This document shows, in pieces, positions 23,860 through 29,992 of a stretch of DNA of 37,676 nt. The stretch's first letter is position 1; the number at the start of each line of letters is the position of its first letter. A program made the translations under genes and the position numbers. A model generated the notes under the pieces. That model was not told where the DNA came from. It did not search any database and saw only the letters and a list, made by a program, of their open reading frames with translations. Origin of the DNA: Methanomassiliicoccales archaeon (GTDB lineage: Archaea; Thermoplasmatota; Thermoplasmata; Methanomassiliicoccales; UBA472); assembly GCA_036504055.1 (NCBI GenBank), contig DASXVU010000032.1, forward strand, positions 1 to 37,676, given 5' to 3'.

Positions 23860-24570
23860 ACGAAGAACTACGTAGCAGAATTGATAGGCAGTATGCTGTT
23901 GGTTATGGTTGGTGTAGGATCATTGCTTTTTGGCTTGGTCTTGCCTGGGGGAAACCCGGTCACCACGAACATTAACCTCGTCGTACCGGCGCTTGCTTTC
24001 GGAATAATTGTGATGTCGCTGATCTACACGATCGGACCGATATCCGGTTGCCACATCAACCCGGCAGTGTCCATTGGTGTATGGTCGATCGGAGGAATGA
24101 AGACCAAGGACATGGTCATCTATGTCATCATGCAGATCATCGGTGGCATTATCGGTGCAGCATTCCTGTACATGATGTTCAAAGATGGTGGCGGTTCTAT
24201 GAACACCTCCGCGGCTGGAGACTTCGGAACCACATACTATGACACCAAGTACAGCATGGCCGTCGTATTCGTAATTGAGATAATCAGCGCGTTCATCCTG
24301 CAGATCGTGATCCTCGGATCGCTCGGCAACAAGGGGAACGAAGCGCTTGCTGGAGTCTCAATCGGATTGGTCGTCGGTGCGATCATCCTCTTCACCGGTG
24401 GATTCGACGGAGCTGGCATCAACCCGATCAGGGACCTATCCCCAGCCATATTCGCAGGCGGAAAGTCCCTGGAGCAGGCCTGGCTGTTCGTGGTCGCGCC
24501 GATCATCGGTGCAATCATTGGATCCTGGTTGTTCAAGTGGATGGCCACCCCGGCAAAGAAGGCAGCTTAA
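23860..24570 (+). CDS. Aquaporin / MIP-family channel, apparent ACG start
   Basis: This six-helix channel conducts water or small neutral solutes. The protein (about 236 residues if started at 23860) begins with KNYVAELIGSMLLV, the usual first helix of MIP proteins. The first NPA motif is intact (CHINPAVS, about 60-67). The second is NPI (GAGINPIRDLSPAI), keeping the selectivity-filter Arg. No ATG, GTG or TTG occurs in frame between an upstream TAG and the TTG at 23881. The codon where Met is expected is ACG at 23860, correctly spaced from AGGGGGGAA. Either ACG is used as a start, or a T-to-C change has damaged ATG, or the base is a sequencing error. Starting at TTG 23881 would remove seven residues of helix 1. 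Confidence 0.85.
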   Translation, partial: TKNYVAELIGSMLLVMVGVGSLLFGLVLPGGNPVTTNINLVVPALAFGIIVMSLIYTIGPISGCHINPAVSIGVWSIGGMKTKDMVIYVIMQIIGGIIGAAFLYMMFKDGGGSMNTSAAGDFGTTYYDTKYSMAVVFVIEIISAFILQIVILGSLGNKGNEALAGVSIGLVVGAIILFTGGFDGAGINPIRDLSPAIFAGGKSLEQAWLFVVAPIIGAIIGSWLFKWMATPAKKAA

Positions 24571-24671
24571 ACAACTGGCCAAGGCCCAAACCATTTCCCA
24601 TCAAACATTTTCCCATTTGTTTTTGTTTATCTCTTAGATCGTGTTACTACGTCCATTCCTGAGTAAAGAAA
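24571..24671 (+). terminator. Pyrimidine-rich tail after aquaporin gene
   Basis: T-rich stretches, including TTTGTTTTTGTTTATCTCTT at about 24616-24635, follow the aquaporin stop. Archaeal transcription commonly ends in such oligo-T tracts without a hairpin, and none is visible here. Confidence 0.35.
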
Positions 24672-24673
24672 GT

Positions 24674-24680
24674 GTTAATA
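24674..24680 (+). promoter_or_regulatory. TATA box of hisS
   Basis: GTTAATA is centred 26 bp before the ATG at 24703, predicting a leaderless mRNA; no Shine-Dalgarno sequence precedes that ATG, which agrees. Confidence 0.5.
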
Positions 24681-24702
24681 CCGTTCATAATATTGCTCGG
24701 GC

Positions 24703-25950
24703 ATGATTCAGCGACCGCGCGGGACGAGGGACTTCGGCCCCGACGAGATGGAAACCAGGAGGTTCTTCGAATCGCTCATGAGAGATGTCGCAAGGACCCA
24801 CGGTTTTCGCGAGGTCTCCACCCCGATCTTCGAAACAACGGACCTTTTTGTTGTTAAGTCGGGTCCGGGCATCGTCGAGGAGATGTATGCGTTCAAGGAC
24901 AAAGGCGATCGTGAGATCTGCCTAAGGCCTGAACTCACCGCGCCTGTGATCCGCTTCTTCGTGAGTGATCTGACCACCTACCCACGACCGCTCAAGATGT
25001 TCTATTTCGGTCAGTGCTTCCGATACGAGAGGCCGCAATCTGGCCGCTACCGTGAGTTCTTCCAGTTCGGAGCGGAGCTTATCGGTGCTCCAACTCCCGA
25101 ATCCGATGCAGAGGTCATTGGGTTGGCCGCCTCGATCATCAAGAAAACGGGACTCAAGGACTACCAGATAAGGGTCGGCCATATCGGGATCCTGCGCTCC
25201 TTGCTGACATCGGCCGGAGTAAAGACCGATGATATGCTCAAGATCCTCCAGAAACTGGACAAGAAGCTGTATGATGAGGCCCGACCGCTCATGAAAGAGG
25301 CAGGCATGAACGAAGAGGCCATGGAAGACGTCATCAAGACCACCCAGATCACCGGTCCGATGTCGGTCCTGAACGATTTCTCAGGCGAGGCCAAGGAGCA
25401 TTTGGAACAGGTCTTTGCGGTCTTGAACGCATACGGGCTCGAAAATGTCTCGGTCGACCTGGGTGTGGTTAGGGGCTTGGCGTATTACACTGGCATGGTC
25501 TTTGAGGCCGACGCCCCCGCTCTAGGGGCGGAAAAACAGGTCTGCGGAGGGGGCTCTTATTCATTGTCGGAGCTGTTCGGAGGAGAAAAGGTATTCTCCA
25601 GCGGATTCGGAATCGGTTTCGATAGGATCCTGCTAGCTTTACAGCGCGAAGGGATGACATCACCCAAAACTGGCATCCAGGCCTTCGTTATACCGGTCAA
25701 TGAGAAGATGCGGGGAAGGGCGTTCAAGATCGTCGCCGACCTTAGAGAATCAGGGATCGTTGCCGACATCGACCTCATGAGGCGCAGCCTGGCAAAGAAC
25801 TTCAAGTATGCCGATTCGATCGCTGCCCGATACGCCATAATCGTAGGAGAAAAAGAAGAGGAAGCAGCTTCGGTTACACTTCGGAACATGGGTTCCGGCG
25901 AACAATCACTGGTCAAGACGGAGGACCTGATAGAACGTTTGAGACAATGA
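24703..25950 (+). CDS. hisS: Histidyl-tRNA synthetase
   Basis: This class II synthetase charges tRNA-His. The 415-residue protein starts MIQRPRGTRDFGP, the typical N-terminus. It has motif 2 (FRYERPQSGRYREFFQFGAELIG-type segment, about 106-128), the histidine-binding LAYYTG element (about 263-268), motif 3 (GFGIGFDRIL) and a C-terminal anticodon-binding domain (about 325-415, IPVNEKMRGRAFKIV then ADIDLMRRSLAKNFKYAD). Length and motifs are normal. The ATG at 24703 lies at the predicted transcription start. Confidence 0.97.
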   Translation: MIQRPRGTRDFGPDEMETRRFFESLMRDVARTHGFREVSTPIFETTDLFVVKSGPGIVEEMYAFKDKGDREICLRPELTAPVIRFFVSDLTTYPRPLKMFYFGQCFRYERPQSGRYREFFQFGAELIGAPTPESDAEVIGLAASIIKKTGLKDYQIRVGHIGILRSLLTSAGVKTDDMLKILQKLDKKLYDEARPLMKEAGMNEEAMEDVIKTTQITGPMSVLNDFSGEAKEHLEQVFAVLNAYGLENVSVDLGVVRGLAYYTGMVFEADAPALGAEKQVCGGGSYSLSELFGGEKVFSSGFGIGFDRILLALQREGMTSPKTGIQAFVIPVNEKMRGRAFKIVADLRESGIVADIDLMRRSLAKNFKYADSIAARYAIIVGEKEEEAASVTLRNMGSGEQSLVKTEDLIERLRQ

Positions 25951-25958
25951 GGGTCTTG

Positions 25959-26041
25959 GTGCCGGGGACCGGATTTTTGGGGGGGAGTATTAATGAAGAA
26001 CCGATCTTAGGAGGACGGTTGAGTCACCGGCCCCCGGACAC
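25959..26041. other. Nested inverted repeats downstream of hisS (possible structured RNA)
   Basis: GTGCCGGGGACCGG (25959-25972) pairs imperfectly with CCGGCCCCCGGACAC (26027-26041). Inside, AACCG (25999-26003) pairs with CGGTT (26016-26020), leaving an unpaired loop with GGAGG. The result is an 83-nt candidate fold. It is not followed by a T-run, so it is a poor terminator. It could be a small RNA or a 3' UTR element. Confidence 0.3.
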
Positions 26042-26272
26042 CGAACGCACGAAATGTCACCTTATATAAATAATTTATCACCAATAACAAAAATTTCATG
26101 GATATTTTTGTATTCGTTCATCTTTCGCTAAAAACCCGACGCGAATGGATCCGATATCACCAATGCACGTATCTTGAACATTAGAACAAGGGGCGGTCAT
26201 TGCTCAAAGAAACCGGCGAAATAGGTCAATGACCTGGGCTGGTATTCCACAATTTTGACCATTGACCACACC
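26042..26272. other. Intergenic region with TATA-like element and tiny ORF
   Basis: A strong TATA-like TTATATAAAT (about 26062-26071) sits about 30 bp upstream of an ATG at 26098. That ATG opens a 28-codon plus-strand frame ending in TAG at 26184 (MDIFVFVHLSLK and so on). Leaderless expression is geometrically possible, but there is no homology I can name. The remainder shows nothing else. Confidence 0.25.
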
Positions 26273-26470
26273 CTAATCGACTTCGAAATATATCTTCATC
26301 AGGGCCCTGAAATCAACGATCGCACCCTCGTCGCACTTGCATTCAAATTCTGTTGCACGGGCCCATCGAATGTTCCGGACGGTCTTTGCTGCCGTATCAA
26401 TGGCGTTCTTTGCAGCATCGTCGAACCCTTTCTTCGATATCCCGACTATCTCGATCACTTTTTGAACCAT
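26273..26470 (-). CDS. Dodecin-family flavin-binding protein
   Basis: Dodecins form hollow dodecamers that store or buffer flavins such as riboflavin and FMN. The 65-residue protein matches throughout: VQKVIEIVGISKKGFDDAAKNAI, then TVRNIRWARATEFECK with the central Trp that stacks on the flavin, and a closing VDFRALMKIYFEVD. Length is typical. GGTGAT lies about eight bases before the ATG; the stop is TAG. It lies 59 bp downstream of the RNase HI gene on the same strand. Confidence 0.92.
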   Translation of the reverse strand: MVQKVIEIVGISKKGFDDAAKNAIDTAAKTVRNIRWARATEFECKCDEGAIVDFRALMKIYFEVD

Positions 26471-26529
26471 CTCATCACCGATAGAACTTGGTTTTACCGG
26501 CTAGAAATAATTGTTGCCGAGGCTGATCT

Positions 26530-26946
26530 TCACCTTCTCTTGGTGTACCGGTCGAGCTCCTCGTTCAATAGCGCATCTGCCCTGGAGATGACTGGATGCT
26601 CACGAGGCGAATGAAGGATCAGCGGTCTTCTGAAGCTCGAGAACCTTAGCCTGGCCTCTTTATACAATGGAATGAGGTTCGGAGATTTGACCGAATACAG
26701 CCCCTGCATCTGCTTTACCACCAGTTCGCTGTCCATGGTGACCTCGATCTCGTCCGCCCCCTTCTCCTTCGCCGCCGCCAATCCGGCCAATAGTCCGTGG
26801 TATTCTGCCTCGTTGTTGGTGGCTTTTCCCAGGAAATGAGCTTTCTCCAGAACCGTCTTCCCATCCTCGAATTGCAGGATGAACGCGAAGGCCGAAGGAC
26901 CGGGATTGCCCCTCGATCCCCCGTCCGTGAACAATCTCAACTTCAT
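26530..26946 (-). CDS. rnhA: Ribonuclease HI
   Basis: RNase HI cuts the RNA strand of RNA-DNA hybrids. The 138-residue protein has the four catalytic acids: Asp8 in FTDGGSRGNPG, Glu48 in NNEAEYHGLL, Asp72 in VTMDSELV and Asp124 in SRADALLNEE. It resembles the short type I enzymes of the RnhA/YpdQ kind lacking an N-terminal hybrid-binding domain. Archaea always carry RNase HII, and type I is an occasional addition. It shares strand and spacing with dodecin downstream and panD upstream. Confidence 0.93.
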   Translation of the reverse strand: MKLRLFTDGGSRGNPGPSAFAFILQFEDGKTVLEKAHFLGKATNNEAEYHGLLAGLAAAKEKGADEIEVTMDSELVVKQMQGLYSVKSPNLIPLYKEARLRFSSFRRPLILHSPREHPVISRADALLNEELDRYTKRR

Positions 26947-26982
26947 CGTGTGGGCAAGGAAGAAACGAATAGAAAATGTTGC

Positions 26983-27336
26983 CTAGAGCCGTTTGACGTA
27001 GCGGTTCTTGTCATCGACCAATATGGAGATTGGCTCCACTGGGACATCGGTGTACTCGAACGCCATGATAATGATCTTGTCACCCTTGTTCACCAGCTTG
27101 GCCGCAGCCCCGTTCACCATGATCTGGCCTGATCCTGCCTTGCCTTCTACCGCATATGTCTCGAAACGGGCTGCATTGTCAATGTCCGATATTAGGACCT
27201 TCTCTCCTGGCCATATGTCAGCCGCCCGTAACAGGTCCTGATCGATGACGATACTACCGATGTACTCGATGTTCGTCTCAGTGACCGTGGCGCGGTGGAT
27301 CTTCCCCCGCATTAGGCAACGCATGTAACTAAGCAA
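26983..27336 (-). CDS. panD: Aspartate 1-decarboxylase, pyruvoyl-dependent (bacterial type)
   Basis: PanD converts aspartate to beta-alanine for pantothenate and CoA synthesis. The 117-residue proenzyme has RGKIHRATVTE near the start (Lys12 being the conserved substrate residue) and the self-cleavage site YIGSIVID, giving a Ser28-derived pyruvoyl group. It also has NAARFETYAV and the VNGAAAKLVNKGDKIIIMAF core. Most archaea instead use a PLP-dependent MfnA-type enzyme, so a bacterial-type PanD is unusual and suggests transfer. The start is TTG at 27336, supported by GGAGGT four bases upstream; ATG 27324 is an internal alternative. The gene lies 36 bp upstream of rnhA on the same strand. Confidence 0.93.
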   Translation of the reverse strand: MLSYMRCLMRGKIHRATVTETNIEYIGSIVIDQDLLRAADIWPGEKVLISDIDNAARFETYAVEGKAGSGQIMVNGAAAKLVNKGDKIIIMAFEYTDVPVEPISILVDDKNRYVKRL

Positions 27337-27491
27337 TCAAACCTCCCTCAAGAATCTTTCCCTGGGACATCCCATCTTAGGGACGCATATTTTTTTAATG
27401 CAGTTGGTTGACAACCGATCACCCGATCTCGACTGATATCAGACCGTAATTACGATTTTGACTGAGGTTGCCTTCATAACGTTGTATCGAA

Positions 27492-27503
27492 GCAAAATTT
27501 ATT
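27492..27503 (+). promoter_or_regulatory. TATA-like element of the deacetylase gene
   Basis: CAAAATTTATTG is followed about 40 bp later by the preferred ATG (27538), predicting a leader of 10-15 nt containing TAGGTC. Confidence 0.4.
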
Positions 27504-27537
27504 GATTAAGAAGCGTAGATTCCCCCTAGGTCCGAAT

Positions 27538-28626
27538 ATGCCCAATCCAACTGCCTTTTTCTACAGCGATGGCATGCTCAAGTATCAGTTCGGACCAGAT
27601 CATCCTTCACAGCCGATCAGATATCGTTTGATCAAGGACACGTTGGAAGGAATGGGCGTTTTCGGAGAGAACCTGGTGAAGATAGAGCCGCAGCCAGCTG
27701 ACGTCGGTCAGATCGAACGAGTCCATACTCCGGAGTATATCGAAAGGATCCGGGCAGCATGCAGCCGTGGACAGGCCTATCTTGATGATGGAGACACCCC
27801 AGCCACTCAATCGCTGTACGAAGGGGCGCTGGCCTGCGTGGGTGGGACGCTCGACGCTACCAGAGCGGTAGCGGAAGGACGATACGAGCATGCCATGAAC
27901 CCGTCCGGAGGATTCCACCACGCCCGGCCGGATGGGGCGGCCGGTTTCTCGGTGTTCAACGATGTGGCGATCGCTGTTAGGATGCTGCAGCAGGACTATG
28001 GCTTCAAAAGGATCGCCATCGTGGACACCGATGGTCATCACGGCGATGGAACCCAGTCTATCTTCTATGAGGAGAAGGTCCTTACCATCTCATTCCACCG
28101 TTACGGAAACGGCTTCTTTCCGTCCACCGGCTCAATCAAGGAGATAGGAAAAGGAGAGGGTTGCGGTTATTGCATCAACGTACCATTGCCTTGTGGCACT
28201 CAGGATGAAGTATACGTCCCGGCGTTCCGTAAGATCATCACCGAGGCCATGAAGGAGTACAAGCCGGATTTCATCCTTCATGTGTTCGGCACGGACGCCC
28301 ATCGAGACGACGACATGGTGCGGCTAGGTCTGACCACAAAGGCCTTCGAACGCATGGCAGAAACTACCCATCACCTTGCCCACCATCTGTGCGGTGGACG
28401 TTACGTAGTGGTCGGCGGGGGTGGTTACAACATCAGCGCGACCCGGCGGAGCTGGGCGATAGCGACCTGTGTCGTTTCCGGATCATATCCTGACGATCCT
28501 GAGGGACTGCATCATCTGCAGGACCCGTGCATTTACCACCGTACAGAGATCGGCGTCCGCGAGGCGGACGCGGCGGTCCGCAACGTGATGGATAACGTCC
28601 TCCCGATGATGCGAGGATCTCCTTGA
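27538..28626 (+). CDS. Histone deacetylase / AcuC-family deacetylase
   Basis: This zinc-dependent deacylase of the arginase/deacetylase fold acts on acetyl-lysine, acetylpolyamines or acetyl-CoA synthetase. The protein (about 362 residues from ATG 27538) has the charge-relay histidines GGFHHARP (127-128) and zinc ligands Asp165 and His167 in DTDGHHGDGT. Asp253 in FGTDAHRDDDM and the GGGGYN loop near the end complete the site. The substrate is unknown. In Thermoplasmata, which may have histone-like proteins and acetylated Alba, chromatin and enzyme targets are both possible. The frame opens earlier (27502), but MPNPTAFFYSDGM is the natural N-terminus. Confidence 0.9.
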   Translation: MPNPTAFFYSDGMLKYQFGPDHPSQPIRYRLIKDTLEGMGVFGENLVKIEPQPADVGQIERVHTPEYIERIRAACSRGQAYLDDGDTPATQSLYEGALACVGGTLDATRAVAEGRYEHAMNPSGGFHHARPDGAAGFSVFNDVAIAVRMLQQDYGFKRIAIVDTDGHHGDGTQSIFYEEKVLTISFHRYGNGFFPSTGSIKEIGKGEGCGYCINVPLPCGTQDEVYVPAFRKIITEAMKEYKPDFILHVFGTDAHRDDDMVRLGLTTKAFERMAETTHHLAHHLCGGRYVVVGGGGYNISATRRSWAIATCVVSGSYPDDPEGLHHLQDPCIYHRTEIGVREADAAVRNVMDNVLPMMRGSP

Positions 28627-28888
28627 TCGGCCTCGGCTCAATCATCTAGTGAATGCTGGAGCTCTTCGAATATCGGGAATGCCCCTTTTAACCATCGAGC
28701 TGGTTAACGGTGCATCTTTTCTTGTCATCCCATTTGTAAGGCCACGCAGAAGCGTTTTAGCTCATACGAGCGCAGGTGAATTCAATGACCGTACCAATCG
28801 AACAGGGCGATATCTTCGGCATCTTATTCACTGGCCGATATCTTTAGGGAACGATCTCTGGGGCAGAGATGGATGCAAAATAAATAGA
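28627..28888. other. Intergenic region with possible tiny ORF
   Basis: No convincing gene is present. A 20-codon frame at 28785-28847 (MTVPIEQGDIFG...) is preceded by GCAGGTGA at a proper ribosome-binding distance and a TATA-like GTTTTAG near 28755. It could encode a micropeptide or be the relic of a gene. A longer frame at 28649-28927 overlaps the tRNA gene and is rejected. Confidence 0.3.
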
Positions 28889-28891
28889 GCA

Positions 28892-28967
28892 TGGCGCCCC
28901 GGTCGGGATTTGGACCCGAGTCCCTAGCTCGACAGGCTAGGATGATAGGCCGCTACACTACCGGGGC
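28892..28967 (-). tRNA. tRNA-Asp (anticodon GTC), CCA encoded
   Basis: The minus strand folds as a cloverleaf. The acceptor stem GCCCCGG/CCGGGGC is followed by discriminator G and an encoded CCA (28894-28892). The D arm GTGT...ATCA has a loop containing GG. The anticodon stem CTAGC/GCTAG encloses loop CTGTCGA (anticodon GTC), and the T stem is TCGGG/CCCGA. No intron is present. The T loop reads TCCAAAT, so position 55, normally an invariant U (pseudouridine), is C. A minus-strand AT-rich element CATAAATATGACTTATTTATT lies 15-40 bp upstream as a likely promoter (quoted as two runs, CATAAATATG and ACTTATTTATT). Confidence 0.95.
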
Positions 28968-28980
28968 TTGTGCTGGTCTC

Positions 28981-29008
28981 CACAATAAATAAGTCATATT
29001 TATGGGTT
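28981..29008 (-). promoter_or_regulatory. TATA-like promoter of tRNA-Asp
   Basis: AT-rich minus-strand runs CATAAATATG and CTTATTTATTG lie 14-41 bp ahead of the mature 5' end, the expected location of the TATA box for an archaeal tRNA gene. Confidence 0.45.
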
Positions 29009-29127
29009 GAGGTGCCCCAGTCCCTGAGTTGATCAAAAAGGTACGGATTTGGCGTTATTCTGGAAAAGATTATTATGGTACCCTCCGTTCTTTCCAAGCC
29101 TGCAACGGGCAGGAGGATGGAAACAGC

Positions 29128-29934
29128 ATGGCTGAACGCAAACTCAGGGTGGAGGACTACATGGTCAGGGACGTCATAGAGATTCCCGGGGGTTACACTG
29201 TCGCGCAGACGACCGCCAAGCTCATTTCTACCGAGTTCCACGGACTGCCGGTGACCGAGGGCGGCCGCCTTATCGGGTTCATAACTGCCAAGGAGCTGCT
29301 TCGTAACGCCAACCGCCCAAAAGAGCTGGTCCGCAACATTATCAAGAAGGGTACCGTAAGTGTCAACCCCCAGATGGACCTGGACGACGCCGCACGCGTC
29401 CTCTTCCGGCATGGGCTAAGGAACGTTCCGGTGGTGGATGAAAAGGGCGTTCTCATCGGCATCATCTCCAATCTCGATATCGTGCGCTCGCATATCGAAA
29501 GGGCTACGCCTAACAAGGTCAACATGATCAAGAACTTCCTGGAATCGAAGCACCATATCACGATCGTCGTCAAGCGGCGTCTGATCCCGATCGAGGACCT
29601 AAGGCCGACCCAGCATGAGGTCTACGCCGACGAGCTGTTCGGCCGCATGGAAGAGATCAAGCGCGGCCTGGTCGAGCCGATAATAGTGGTCCAGAAACAT
29701 GACCATTACATCCTCGTCGACGGTCACCACCGGGCGTTAGCATCGAAGAAGATGGGCGTGAAACAGTTCACCGCATTCGTCCTGGAGCCAAGCGTCGACG
29801 TCGAGCTCGGGTTGGAACGTTCCGCAGACGAAAGGGGCCTGCATACCCTGGACGATGTCAAGATCATCGATGGCTCGCACCATCCGCTGATCGAGATCAC
29901 CACCAGGTTCATGAAGGATGAGACCCCGCTCTAG
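29128..29934 (+). CDS. CBS-domain pair fused to a ParB-like domain
   Basis: The 268-residue protein has two CBS motifs (about 5-60 and 68-120; VEDYMVRDVIEIPGG, then ARVLFRHGLRNVPVVDEKG). A ParB/sulfiredoxin-like domain (about 145-235) follows, with a core VDGHHRALASKKMG, resembling the G-x-x-R region that binds CTP or ATP. CBS pairs sense adenosine nucleotides. Similar ParB-fold proteins include CTP-dependent switches and the archaeal SerK-type kinase, so the fusion could be a nucleotide-regulated kinase or DNA-binding switch. Start ATG 29128 has GGAGG 11 bases upstream; the frame itself opens earlier (29029). It ends in TAG. It is not near origin or segregation genes. Confidence 0.85.
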   Translation: MAERKLRVEDYMVRDVIEIPGGYTVAQTTAKLISTEFHGLPVTEGGRLIGFITAKELLRNANRPKELVRNIIKKGTVSVNPQMDLDDAARVLFRHGLRNVPVVDEKGVLIGIISNLDIVRSHIERATPNKVNMIKNFLESKHHITIVVKRRLIPIEDLRPTQHEVYADELFGRMEEIKRGLVEPIIVVQKHDHYILVDGHHRALASKKMGVKQFTAFVLEPSVDVELGLERSADERGLHTLDDVKIIDGSHHPLIEITTRFMKDETPL

Positions 29935-29992
29935 GTCAGAGTCAATTTAATTTTAATAGAACAATGAAAGGGTTTTCTGGAGAAGGAAGGAT

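Noticed and set aside
23485-23860. Fluoride riboswitch ahead of the aquaporin
   Set aside because: The conserved crcB-motif segments are not found.
25959-26041. 5S rRNA or SRP RNA in the gap after hisS
   Set aside because: Neither the 5S start and loop sequences nor the SRP helix 8 motifs are present; only a generic nested hairpin is seen.
28649-28927. 92-codon plus-strand frame
   Set aside because: It overlaps the tRNA-Asp gene and has no recognisable domain.
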